A stretch of 35,395 nucleotides of DNA from Sulfurimonas sp. (GTDB taxonomy: Bacteria > Campylobacterota > Campylobacteria > Campylobacterales > Sulfurimonadaceae). Position numbers and translations under genes: made by a program. The number at the start of each line of letters is the position of its first letter. Within the stretch, counting starts at the first letter, position 1. Shown here in pieces: positions 17,207-26,876 of this stretch. Below the pieces are notes generated by a model. That model saw nothing but the letters and a program-made list of their open reading frames with translations, was not told where the DNA came from and did not search any database. Location of the stretch: positions 1 through 35,395 of the forward strand of contig JAERRX010000153.1 in assembly GCA_016735225.1 (NCBI GenBank), read 5' to 3'.

Positions 17207-17741
17207 CTAAAACCCCATAACATTCTCATTGGATTTATTCTTAACAGCTACCCCATCTTCAAGTCTTTTTATAAAGTCCTTAATATTATCAATAGATCTA
17301 AACCTATTTTGTCTCCCCACTGCTGCAAAATCCCCTGGAGTTAGCTCTTTTAAATTTTGAATCTCTTGTTTGAACTCTTTAGCAACCTTAGGCAATTTTA
17401 AACTCTTAGAAAACTCTTTAAACATCTTCCAAGCTTGTTCTGGTTTTAAATACTCAAACTCTAACTTCAAATCGAACCGTCTTAAACTAGCACGATCTAG
17501 ATTATCCATTAAGTTAGTAGTTGCTATAAAAACTCCATCACTGACTAGCATCTAAAAAAGCTAATATTGTATCTTTAGCCACATAATCATCTTTATCAAT
17601 AAACTCTCTATGACCACCAAGATTTATGATTATACGGAGTATCCGAAGTGATGCTTTATCAATAAGTCTCTTTTGAATTAATTGTGATTTATCAAAATCT
17701 ATCGCTGTATTAACAGTTTTTCTTCTTTTTCTTTGTCTCAT
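17207..17741 (-). pseudogene. AAA ATPase with large internal deletion (N- and C-terminal remnants in different frames)
   Basis: 17207-17551: DGVFIATTNLMDNLDRASLRRFDLKLEFEYLKPEQAWKMF...LTPGDFAAVGRQNRF (post-Walker B part of AAA). 17538-17741 upstream: MRQRKRRKTVNTAIDF...LGGHREFIDKDDYVAKDTILAFLDAS. No Walker A or B. Confidence 0.6.
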
Positions 17742-18028
17742 GTAAAACTCCTCTAATGTTATAGAAGAAGTATAAGATTATATATAGACAGCTTTATATC
17801 TGGATATATCTAAGCCTAAGACCTACACTTTAAATATATATTAATTTATGATTTTAATTGTCGCCAATCAAGAAGGAAGACACAGGTTGATGGTGAATAA
17901 GGATTTTGGAAAAGTTATCTTGGTAAATTGGGGTGCTATAAGGTGGGATTAGAAATTTTTGTAAACTAAACTTATAAATATGATATAATATCCATTAAGA
18001 AAAAAACAAGACCATTTAAGGATTCAAC

Positions 18029-18730
18029 ATCAAATATTTCATCTTAAGCATACTGTTCTCAAGCCTACTGTTTTCAGCACAAAAACAAATCATTCTTGGA
18101 AGTTTTTTAATCCCAAGCAATGCCGTCAACGATCTAAAAAGGCTTGAAAAATATATAGCTAGTGACAAAAAGTTAAAAGAACTTATAGAGATAAACTCAC
18201 TAAAAGCGGAGTCTAGCACAATTGGAAAGTATCGTGTAGTCGCTATTTTACCTTTTGATAACTACAAGCAACTACTCAGAACATTGATCTCTCTTGAAAA
18301 ATACTATGATGATGCTTATGTTTTAGACTACCCCTCAAAATCTCAAACACTTAAAAAAGAATTTCCACTTACTGAAGTTAAAAGTAAAGAGGAGGTTCTT
18401 GAAAAAGAGCTTACAGAAGAAGAAATTTTAGAAAAAGAGATTGCAGAGGAAGAAGTTCTCGAAAAAGAGATTGCCGAAGAAGAGGCTCTTAAAGAAGAGA
18501 TTGCAGAGAAAGATATTCTTAGAGAAGATATTTCCAAAGAGGAAGTTCTCAAAGAAGAGGAAGTTCTCAAAGAAGAGGTAGCCGAAGAAGAGGTTCTTAA
18601 AGAAGAGATTATCGAAAAAAAAGAAAAAGTTAAAAACAATTACTTATTAGAAATTTCATTAGGAATAATATTTTTATCACTTATAGCTTATGCAGCTTAT
18701 AGAATAAGAAAAAAGTATATAAGTCTTTGA
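18029..18730 (+). CDS. Exported SPOR-like protein with Glu-rich repeat region and C-terminal TM helix; start codon unclear
   Basis: Open frame from 18020: NIKYFILSILFSSLLFSAQKQIILGSFLIPSNAVNDLKRLEKYI...GKYRVVAILPFDNYKQLLRTLISLEKYYDDAYVLDYP, then (K)EEVLEKEIAEEE repeats and ISLGIIFLSLIAYAAYRIRKKY. The ORF-track start is TTG at 18284, internal to the homologous region. Confidence 0.7.
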   Translation: MKYFILSILFSSLLFSAQKQIILGSFLIPSNAVNDLKRLEKYIASDKKLKELIEINSLKAESSTIGKYRVVAILPFDNYKQLLRTLISLEKYYDDAYVLDYPSKSQTLKKEFPLTEVKSKEEVLEKELTEEEILEKEIAEEEVLEKEIAEEEALKEEIAEKDILREDISKEEVLKEEEVLKEEVAEEEVLKEEIIEKKEKVKNNYLLEISLGIIFLSLIAYAAYRIRKKYISL

Positions 18731-18748
18731 TAAATGAGACAATTAATA

Positions 18749-19471
18749 TCAATCTGTAATTAATGAAAATGTCATAGGTAGAGTTATTTTTAACTCTTCT
18801 TTTGGCTTTGGAAACTCTCCCGATAGATCTTCTATAGTTTTTACAGCAGCTCTACTAAGTATTTTGCTTTGTGATGATATAACTTTTATAGAGTGAACAC
18901 TAGCATCTATAGAAAGAGTAAACTCTATATTGACCTCTCCTGTTATGCCCCTTTCTCTAGCTCTTCTAGGGTAGTACAAATTTTCTTGCAAAACTCTTTG
19001 TATCTCCTGTACATATCTATCTTTAACTCTTTTTTGCTTAGTCACACTCTCTTTTATTGGGATATCTTTTGCTCCTACTGCTTCCATAGCTTGAACAACT
19101 TTTAGCTCTTTTTTTTCAACAATATCGGGTTTTTTTACAGTCACTAACTTTTGTTCTGTATTTTTTTTGATTGTTATTTTTGGTTTTGGAACTTGCTTTC
19201 TCTTTTTCTTTGCTCTTGGTACCTTCTTTGCTCTTAGTACTTTCTTTATTTTTGGTACCTTCTTTATTTTTGGCTTTTGTTTTGGTTTTTGTTTTGAAAC
19301 TTCTTTGATAGCTTGCTCTTTATTTACAACATTGCATAGTTTGATGCAAACCTTATTGCTAGAGTCTATTTTATTAACTATTGGAATATTCTTATATATA
19401 AAAAATAGTGATGTGAGCAAAATAATATGCAGAATAATAGATAAGAAAAATGAGCTTTTATACCTAATCAT
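18749..19471 (-). CDS. tonB: TonB-family energy transducer
   Basis: N-terminal TM, Lys/Pro linker, C-terminal YYPRRARERGITGEVNIEFTLSIDASVHSIKVISSQSKILSRAAVKTIEDL. Confidence 0.88.
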   Translation of the reverse strand: MIRYKSSFFLSIILHIILLTSLFFIYKNIPIVNKIDSSNKVCIKLCNVVNKEQAIKEVSKQKPKQKPKIKKVPKIKKVLRAKKVPRAKKKRKQVPKPKITIKKNTEQKLVTVKKPDIVEKKELKVVQAMEAVGAKDIPIKESVTKQKRVKDRYVQEIQRVLQENLYYPRRARERGITGEVNIEFTLSIDASVHSIKVISSQSKILSRAAVKTIEDLSGEFPKPKEELKITLPMTFSLITD

Positions 19472-19531
19472 AAGATAGATAATAACAAACTATATGTTAC
19501 ATAAGTGTTAAGGGAGTTAAAAGTATTTAAT

Positions 19532-19554
19532 ATTACCCCTTCTTGAGGGGTAAT
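19532..19554 (-). terminator. Hairpin downstream of the P-II gene
   Basis: ATTACCCCT-TCTTG-AGGGGTAAT, 9-bp arms; weak downstream T tract. Confidence 0.55.
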
Positions 19555-19576
19555 GTAGATTGGAACTATGCAGTTT

Positions 19577-19936
<360 letters not shown>

Positions 19937-19973
19937 TTAGTATTTTAGCCACATATTGTGGCTAAAATAAACT

Positions 19974-21233
19974 TTATATATTAAGTGTTTTTTCACCATG
20001 TACAGTTTCGTCAAGTCCACGTGATTCTGTTTCTTCATCAACTCGTCCACCACCAGTAAGTGCTGAAGATACATAAAATACGATAGCTGTAGCTATAGCA
20101 GAATATACTATTGTCAAGCCTATTGCTGAAAATTGAGAAACTAGTTGAGAACCCATATCGTAATTTTCTGCCATTGCATAGTCAGATATAAAGATAGCAG
20201 TAGCAACTGAACCCCAAATACCAACAAGACCATGAATCCAAAATGCATCTAAAGAATCATCAACTTTAAATATACTTTTAAGTTTAGAGACACCATAAAA
20301 ACCAAGTGCACCACCGACAAGACCTATGATGATAGCACCCTCAACTCCAGCAGACCCAGCAGCAGGAGTTATAGCGACTAGCCCAGCAACAGCACCAGAA
20401 GCACCACCAACTAGAGTAGCTTTTTTATAAACTATCCATTCTACAATTATCCAACCGATAACACCAAGTGATGCAGCAACATTTGTTACAAGAAATGCAG
20501 AACCAGCAACACCATCAGCAGCAACTTCAGAACCAGCATTGAACCCAAACCAACCAAACCATAGTAAAGCAGCTCCAAGAACAACTAAAATAGGAGAAAA
20601 AGGTTTAAGAGCAACTTTGCCATAATCTTTTCGTTTTCCAAGTATCATAGCCACTACAAAACCAGCAACACCAGCATTTAAGTGAACAACAGTACCACCA
20701 GCAAAGTCCATTTCACCAAAGTTTAAAGTAGTAGAGTTACCACTCCATGCCCAGTGAGTAATAGGTGCATAAACAGCAACAACCCATAAAGCAGCAAATA
20801 TGATAAAAGTTGAAAACTTAACTCTTTCTATCATAGAACCACTTGCGATTGCTACTGCAATTGCTGCAAATGTTCCTTGAAATGCTACAAAAAGTAACTC
20901 TGGAATAGTTCCAGTTAAACTTTTATCAGTGATTCCAGATAACATTACTTTACCTGTTCCTATAAGGTCTCCATCACCAAAAGCGATAGAATAACCGACT
21001 ATAACCCATACTAAAGTTCCAACAGCATAAGCAGCTACACTCATACCCATTGTGTTTAATACATTTTTACCTCTTGTAAGACCGCCATAAAAGAGTCCTA
21101 TACCAGCAGGAGTCATCAACATTACAAAAGCCGTAGCCACCAACATCCAAGCAGTGTCACCACTATTTAGAGAGTCTTCAGCAAATGCAAAAGTAGGCAA
21201 TGCTAATAGAGCGAGTAAATATTTCTTCATCAT
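19974..21233 (-). CDS. amtB: Ammonium transporter
   Basis: Signal peptide; TPAGIGLFYGGLTRGKNVLNT, FAGGTVVHLNAGVAGFV, FWIHGLVGIWGSVATAIF. Confidence 0.95.
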   Translation of the reverse strand: MMKKYLLALLALPTFAFAEDSLNSGDTAWMLVATAFVMLMTPAGIGLFYGGLTRGKNVLNTMGMSVAAYAVGTLVWVIVGYSIAFGDGDLIGTGKVMLSGITDKSLTGTIPELLFVAFQGTFAAIAVAIASGSMIERVKFSTFIIFAALWVVAVYAPITHWAWSGNSTTLNFGEMDFAGGTVVHLNAGVAGFVVAMILGKRKDYGKVALKPFSPILVVLGAALLWFGWFGFNAGSEVAADGVAGSAFLVTNVAASLGVIGWIIVEWIVYKKATLVGGASGAVAGLVAITPAAGSAGVEGAIIIGLVGGALGFYGVSKLKSIFKVDDSLDAFWIHGLVGIWGSVATAIFISDYAMAENYDMGSQLVSQFSAIGLTIVYSAIATAIVFYVSSALTGGGRVDEETESRGLDETVHGEKTLNI

Positions 21234-21352
21234 TTATCCTTAATAATTGAACTAATAATATTATACAGTTTATCTATAAGGAGCTATCAAGAAACTGATT
21301 AATTTTTAAGCAGTTTTAGATTTAGTTATACTTTCAAAAAAAAAGAGAGACT

Positions 21353-22219
21353 ATGAACAAAGAGAGACAGGGTGAACTACTGATGCTAGGCATCACATTG
21401 CTTGAGAGTTGGTTTCCAATATTTAGTATATCTGCTATGAAATATATTGGTGCCTTGCATACATACTTATACTCCCTTATCATAGCTTTTGTCTTTTTTA
21501 TATTGCTTATGTTTAGAGGAAACAAGTTTGCTGAGCTTAAAAATAGAGATGCATACAAAGACCTACTTTTAACTACATTCTATATAACCACTCTATTTAC
21601 TTTTGTATTTATCGGTATGCAATATACAAGTGCTGGAAATGTTGCAGTCATCATTATGCTACAACTTTTGTTTTCCTATATTTACTTCAATTTATTTGGC
21701 AAAGAGAAAATAGATGCATTGCATCTAGTTGGTATTTTTTTTATGGGAGCTGGGGCTTTGGTGATTCTTTTTCCTGATGAGTTTAGCTTCAACAAGGGTG
21801 ACTTACTTATACTTTTGGCATCGATGATTGCCCCTTTGGCAAATTTTTATCAAAAAAAAGCTCGAAAATTTTGTTCTTCTGAAACTATTTTAGGCTTTAG
21901 AACTTTAGTTGGGCTTCCCTTTATATTTATACTTGCTATAAGTTTTGAACCTAGTGTTGATTATGAAAACTTTATTTTAGCACTTCCATATCTGCTTTTT
22001 ATAGGAGTTGTTATCTATGTTGTTTCTAAGATAATGTGGATAGAAGCCCTTCATAGAATATCTATAACAAAAGTATCGGCTATGATGGGTCTAGTACCTA
22101 TGATGACACTATTTTTTGCCTACCTATATTTAGATGAAGTACCCCAGATGCGACAACTACTTGGAGTCCTTCCTATTGTAATAGGTGGATACTTACTTAC
22201 TAAACCTAGTTCAACTTAA
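21353..22219 (+). CDS. EamA/DMT-superfamily transporter
   Basis: About ten hydrophobic segments; TSAGNVAVIIMLQLLFSYIYF and SITKVSAMMGLVPMMTLFFAYLYLDE EamA repeats. Confidence 0.88.
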   Translation: MNKERQGELLMLGITLLESWFPIFSISAMKYIGALHTYLYSLIIAFVFFILLMFRGNKFAELKNRDAYKDLLLTTFYITTLFTFVFIGMQYTSAGNVAVIIMLQLLFSYIYFNLFGKEKIDALHLVGIFFMGAGALVILFPDEFSFNKGDLLILLASMIAPLANFYQKKARKFCSSETILGFRTLVGLPFIFILAISFEPSVDYENFILALPYLLFIGVVIYVVSKIMWIEALHRISITKVSAMMGLVPMMTLFFAYLYLDEVPQMRQLLGVLPIVIGGYLLTKPSST

Positions 22220-22276
22220 GGTAATACTCAAGGATATTAAGATACTATATATAAAAATATTTTACTAGGTGTATTA

Positions 22277-24745
22277 ATGAGTGATTTGCTAAATAATGAT
22301 GAAATTCAAACCATAAACATTGAGGAAACTCTTCAAAACAGTTATCTTGACTATTCGATGAGTGTGATTGTAGGTCGTGCGTTACCAGATGTTCGTGATG
22401 GACTAAAACCAGTTCACAGAAGAATTTTATATGCTATGGACAAGCTAAGTCTATCTCATGGCTCAAAGTTCAAAAAGTCAGCTCGTATAGTTGGTGATGT
22501 GATTGGTCAGTACCACCCACATGGAGACAACTCAGTTTATGATGCTCTAGTTCGTATGGCTCAAGACTTCTCGATGAGGATGCCTTTAGTGGATGGTCAA
22601 GGAAACTTCGGTTCTGTTGATGGAGATAGTGCAGCAGCTATGAGATATACAGAAGCTCGTATGACCAAATATGCAGGAGAGATGCTTAAAGACTTAGATA
22701 AAAACACTGTAAATATGACAGATAACTATGATGGTACTACCAAAGAGCCAGAGGTTATGCCTGCTCGTGTACCAAACCTTCTTATAAACGGCTCATCAGG
22801 TATCGCTGTTGGTATGGCTACAAATATCCCACCTCACAACCCAAGAGAGATACTTGAGGGGCTTAAAGCACTTTTGGCAAACCCCGATATATCTCTTGTC
22901 GAGATTATGGAACACATTAAAGCACCCGACTTTCCAACAGGTGGTATCATCTTTGGTAAAAAAGGCATAATGGATGCTTATGAAAGTGGTCGTGGTCGCA
23001 TAAAAGTTCGTGCAAAAACTCACATAGAACAAAAGGGTAAAAAAGAAGTTATAGTTATTGATGAGCTTCCATATCAAGTAAATAAGTCTCGCCTAATTGA
23101 AAATATAGCAAACCTAGTAAAACTCAAGATGATAGATGGAATTTCTTTAGTTCGTGATGAGTCAGACAGAGATGGAATGAGAGTCACAATAGAGTTAAAA
23201 AAAGATACTATGAGTGAGATCATTCTCAACAACCTTTTCAAACAAACAAGCATGCAAACTACTTTTGGTATCATTATGCTTTCTATACTAAACCAAGAAC
23301 CTAGAATATTTGGAATCATAGAGATTTTAAAACATTTTATAAATCACCGTAAAACTATCATTATTCGTCGTACAATTTTTGACTTAGAAAAAGCAAAAGC
23401 AAGAGCTCACATATTAGAAGGTCTTAAAAAAGCTATAGATATTATTGATAAGGTCATAAAAACTATTCGTGCTTCATCTGATGAAGAAGATGCTAAAAAC
23501 AACTTAGTTTCTGAGTATGACTTTTCTGAAGTCCAAGCAACAAGTATTGTTGCGATGAGACTAGGGCGACTTACTGGTCTTCAAATAAAAAAGATAGAAG
23601 AAGAACTCGCAGAACTAGTAACATTTATAGAGTACCTAGAGTCAATTTTAAAAAGTGAAGATATTCTTCATGGTATTATAGATGAAGAGTTTGATGAAGT
23701 TTTAGCTACTTATGGCTCAAACGAAAGAAGAACTGATATAGAAGATGATTATGATGATATAGATATAGAAGACCTCATACCAAATGAACCGATGGTAGTT
23801 ACTATTACTCACAGAGGTTACATCAAGCGTGTTCCACTAACATTATATGAAAAACAAAAACGAGGTGGAAAAGGAAAAACTGCTGTTACTACTTATGAAG
23901 ATGATTTTATAGAAAACTTCTTTACTTGTAACACCCATGATACCTTGCTTTTTGTTACAGACCGTGGTCAGCTTCACTGGTTAAAAGTTTATCGTATTCC
24001 TGAGGGAAGCAGGATAGCAAAAGGTAAAGCAGTGGTAAATCTCATAAACCTTGTTGCAGATGAAAAGATATGTTCTGTTATACCGACAACAGACTTTAGC
24101 GAAGATAAAGGTCTTGTATTTTTCACTCAAAAAGGAATAGTAAAAAGAACAAAACTAAGTGAATTTTCAAATATCAGAAGCAATGGAGTGAGAGCTATAG
24201 TTCTTGATGATGATGATACTTTGATAACGGCAAAAATAGCAAGTCAAGATGTTAAGTATCTCTTTATAGTTACAAAACTAGCACAATGTATCAAGTTTGA
24301 GATAGAAAAAACAAGAGAACAGGGTCGTAGCACTCGTGGTGTTAGAGGCATCAAGTTTAAACATGATGATGATGTAGTTATAGATGCTAACATCATAGAA
24401 AACGATAAACAAGAGATTTTGATCATTGCTGAAAAAGGTATCGGAAAAAGAACAGATGCTGGCGAGTATCGACTTACCAATCGTGGTGGTTCTGGTGTTA
24501 TAGCTATGAAGATGACTACAAGGACTGGTAAAAATATCGTAGGTTGTCTTATGGTAGATGAAAAGATGGATATGATGGCTCTTACAAAAGCTGGCAAGAT
24601 GATAAGAGTAGATATGCAAACTATATCTAAGTCAAGCAGAAATACTTCTGGTGTATATATAGTAAAAGGTGATGAAGTTGCAAGTGTTTCCCGTTGCCCT
24701 AAACAGCCAAAAGAGGATGAAGAAAATGAAAGTGAACAAGAATAA
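22277..24745 (+). CDS. gyrA: DNA gyrase subunit A
   Basis: [73 protein letters not shown], GyrA box region QKRGGKGK. Confidence 0.97.
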   Translation: MSDLLNNDEIQTINIEETLQNSYLDYSMSVIVGRALPDVRDGLKPVHRRILYAMDKLSLSHGSKFKKSARIVGDVIGQYHPHGDNSVYDALVRMAQDFSMRMPLVDGQGNFGSVDGDSAAAMRYTEARMTKYAGEMLKDLDKNTVNMTDNYDGTTKEPEVMPARVPNLLINGSSGIAVGMATNIPPHNPREILEGLKALLANPDISLVEIMEHIKAPDFPTGGIIFGKKGIMDAYESGRGRIKVRAKTHIEQKGKKEVIVIDELPYQVNKSRLIENIANLVKLKMIDGISLVRDESDRDGMRVTIELKKDTMSEIILNNLFKQTSMQTTFGIIMLSILNQEPRIFGIIEILKHFINHRKTIIIRRTIFDLEKAKARAHILEGLKKAIDIIDKVIKTIRASSDEEDAKNNLVSEYDFSEVQATSIVAMRLGRLTGLQIKKIEEELAELVTFIEYLESILKSEDILHGIIDEEFDEVLATYGSNERRTDIEDDYDDIDIEDLIPNEPMVVTITHRGYIKRVPLTLYEKQKRGGKGKTAVTTYEDDFIENFFTCNTHDTLLFVTDRGQLHWLKVYRIPEGSRIAKGKAVVNLINLVADEKICSVIPTTDFSEDKGLVFFTQKGIVKRTKLSEFSNIRSNGVRAIVLDDDDTLITAKIASQDVKYLFIVTKLAQCIKFEIEKTREQGRSTRGVRGIKFKHDDDVVIDANIIENDKQEILIIAEKGIGKRTDAGEYRLTNRGGSGVIAMKMTTRTGKNIVGCLMVDEKMDMMALTKAGKMIRVDMQTISKSSRNTSGVYIVKGDEVASVSRCPKQPKEDEENESEQE

Positions 24746-24751
24746 ACTAAG

Positions 24752-24770
24752 TTGGAATAGTATTTGCTTT
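24752..24770 (+). promoter_or_regulatory. Sigma-54 (RpoN) promoter
   Basis: TTGGAATAGTATTTGCTTT: GG (24754-5) and GC (24766-7) exactly 10 nt apart; 55 nt upstream of the flgP-like start. Confidence 0.75.
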
Positions 24771-24824
24771 AGTAAAATATAAAATACAATATGCACTATT
24801 TGTGTATTTAAAAAGGGATAGACC

Positions 24825-25328
24825 ATGAAATATTTTCTACTTTTAGTAGTTATGCTAAGCACTACCTCGCTAATGGCAGAAACTGTCATAAGCTCTAAAA
24901 AGGCAAACCCTCTTGAGGAAAAAGTTTCTTCAATAGAAACAGATATTTCTTCAATAGAAACAGATATTTCCAAGTTGCAAACAGTTGTAAGTAGCAACAA
25001 AAAGATACTTAGTAAAGCTTCAGATGTTCGCATCAGTGTGGTTGGGCAAGGAGTTGCTCCAATGAATACCTTTTCACCTGCTCAAGCCTATGCGCTATCA
25101 AAAAGAGCAGCAACTGCAGATGCATATAGACTTATAGCTGAAAAAGTTAAGGGTGTGTATATTGAAGGTCAAGACTTAGTTAAAAATATGATGGTTAAGA
25201 GATCTACAGTTCGTACTTCTGTTCAAGCGATGGTTAGAAATGCTAATGTTGTTGAAACTACTTTTAAAGATGGTTTATGCGAAGTAGAGATGGAAATAGT
25301 TCTATCACATGCACAGTTTGCACAGTAG
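24825..25328 (+). CDS. flgP: LPP20/FlgP-family protein
   Basis: Signal peptide, coiled-coil SSIETDI repeats, SVVGQGVAPMNTFSPAQAYALSKRAATADAYRLIAEKVKGVYI. The FlgP name is supported by family recognition, the sigma-54 promoter and flgR nearby. Confidence 0.6.
   Translation: MKYFLLLVVMLSTTSLMAETVISSKKANPLEEKVSSIETDISSIETDISKLQTVVSSNKKILSKASDVRISVVGQGVAPMNTFSPAQAYALSKRAATADAYRLIAEKVKGVYIEGQDLVKNMMVKRSTVRTSVQAMVRNANVVETTFKDGLCEVEMEIVLSHAQFAQ
24925..24966 (+). repeat. Tandem repeat, 2 x 21 bp, in frame
   Basis: TTTCTTCAATAGAAACAGATA twice, identical, encoding a repeated SSIETDI heptad. Confidence 0.95.
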
Positions 25329-25696
25329 TCTTACTTATACTACTTAACTCTTTAGCCCTTAATGCTAAAGAGTTTCTTATATCTTATAGGTATATAGTAA
25401 GAGATGCTATACTTTATAATGAAAAACTATCTATATCTGCATCTATGAAAAAATGTCAAGGGAAACCCTACAATCCTCTAATTTTGCCTAGTTATGGCGA
25501 TGATAATATTCAACTTACAATAGAAAAAAATTTTGAAACTTTCTTAGACTATATATATAAACTAGGACTAGATGTAAGACATAGTAGTCTCACTAAAAAT
25601 GCTCAAAATAGTTCTACTACCATACTTACTCTTAAAACAACTTGCTTCAAAGTCGATATTAATGAAAATTTTGCTAAAATTGCACCTTTAAAATAA
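25277..25696 (+). CDS. Exported hypothetical protein between flgP-like and flgR (possible FlgQ position)
   Basis: Hydrophobic VVLLILLNSLALNA signal-like segment; start codon uncertain, overlaps the upstream ORF. Confidence 0.6.
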   Translation: MRSRDGNSSITCTVCTVVLLILLNSLALNAKEFLISYRYIVRDAILYNEKLSISASMKKCQGKPYNPLILPSYGDDNIQLTIEKNFETFLDYIYKLGLDVRHSSLTKNAQNSSTTILTLKTTCFKVDINENFAKIAPLK

Positions 25697-25709
25697 GGAA
25701 AGCAAAGTC

Positions 25710-26852
25710 GTGAAAATTGCAATAGTTGAAGACGATATAAATATGAGAAAATCTCTTGAAATCGCTATGAGTGACTATAAAGAGTTTGATGTCCTAACAT
25801 TTAAAAACCCCATAGATGCCTTAAAAAAACTTGATGATAGTTTTGATCTGATAATCACAGATATAAATATGCCTAAAATGGACGGAATAGAGTTTATAAA
25901 AGAGCTAGATGGTAGATATGAAGTCATCATAATGACAGGAAATGCAACACTCACAAGAGCCATCGAGTCAATACAACTAGGTGTAAAAGACTTTTTGCTT
26001 AAACCTTTTGATGTTGATGACTTAGTATCAGCCATAAAAAGAGAAGCTAAGATACAAAAAGTGCAAAAGTCTGTTACTAAAGCATCTAAAAAAACAGATG
26101 GGTTTTTAGGAACATCTGAGGCACTAACTAAAGTTATAAAGATCGCAGATAAGGCTTGCAAAACAGATGCTAGCATACTTCTTTTAGGTCAAAGTGGAGT
26201 AGGAAAAGAGGTTTTTGCTTCATATATACATAAAAATTCACCAAGAGCAAAAAAACCTTTTATCGCTATAAATATGGCAGCAATTCCTGAAAACCTCATA
26301 GAAAGTGAGCTGTTTGGCTTTGAAAAAGGTGCTTTTACAGATGCAAGTGAAGCAAAGGCTGGACAGTTTGAACTAGCAAATGGTGGAACACTTTTTTTAG
26401 ATGAGATAGCAGAGATGCCTTATGGTGTTCAAGCAAAACTTCTTAGAGCCTTGCAAGAAAAAGAGATACGAAGACTAGGTTCTTCTAAGAGCATAAAGAT
26501 AGATATCAGAGTCGTTTCTGCTACAAATGCAGATATTTTAGAAAAGATTGACAAGGGAGAGTTTAGAGAAGACTTGTATTATCGGCTAAATACAATTCCC
26601 ATAAATATTCCACCACTAAAACAAAGAAAAGATGAGATTTTACAGATCGCAGATGCTATGAGTGAGATCAACTCTAAAAAGTATGGCTTTGAGTCAAAAA
26701 CTTTTAGTAAAGAAGCAAAAGAACTACTCTTATCATACGACTGGCCAGGAAATATACGAGAGCTTATTTCAGTAGTTGAAAGAGCGGTGATATTGAGCGA
26801 AGCACAAGAAATTTCAGCAGATGAACTTTTTTTGCAAAATAAAATAAAATAA
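25710..26852 (+). CDS. flgR: Sigma-54-dependent response regulator FlgR (REC + AAA, no C-terminal HTH)
   Basis: MKIAIVEDDINMRKSLEIAM, LIITDINMPKMDGIEF, LLLGQSGVGKEVFA, ESELFGFEKGAFTDA (GAFTGA-type loop), ends at ERAVILSEAQEISADELFLQNKIK. Confidence 0.88.
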   Translation: MKIAIVEDDINMRKSLEIAMSDYKEFDVLTFKNPIDALKKLDDSFDLIITDINMPKMDGIEFIKELDGRYEVIIMTGNATLTRAIESIQLGVKDFLLKPFDVDDLVSAIKREAKIQKVQKSVTKASKKTDGFLGTSEALTKVIKIADKACKTDASILLLGQSGVGKEVFASYIHKNSPRAKKPFIAINMAAIPENLIESELFGFEKGAFTDASEAKAGQFELANGGTLFLDEIAEMPYGVQAKLLRALQEKEIRRLGSSKSIKIDIRVVSATNADILEKIDKGEFREDLYYRLNTIPINIPPLKQRKDEILQIADAMSEINSKKYGFESKTFSKEAKELLLSYDWPGNIRELISVVERAVILSEAQEISADELFLQNKIK

Positions 26853-26876
26853 AATAACATAAAACAAGGAAAAAAT

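Noticed and set aside
18016-18219. Minus-strand ORF of 67 aa
   Set aside because: The + strand carries a signal peptide and SPOR-like domain here; the antisense ORF has no recognisable features.
18343-18639. Antisense ORF opposite the Glu-rich repeat
   Set aside because: Ser/Arg-rich mirror of the Glu-rich repeat codons; an artefact of codon composition.
19167-19478. Phe-rich + strand ORF opposite tonB
   Set aside because: Mirror translation of the Lys-rich TonB linker.
24244-24619. Minus-strand ORFs inside gyrA
   Set aside because: Shadow ORFs in a strongly conserved coding gene, no family features.
26836-26855. (AAAAT)4 tract at the end of flgR as a phase-variation switch
   Set aside because: The repeat creates a TAA quickly in every frame, so copy changes would alter only a few C-terminal residues.
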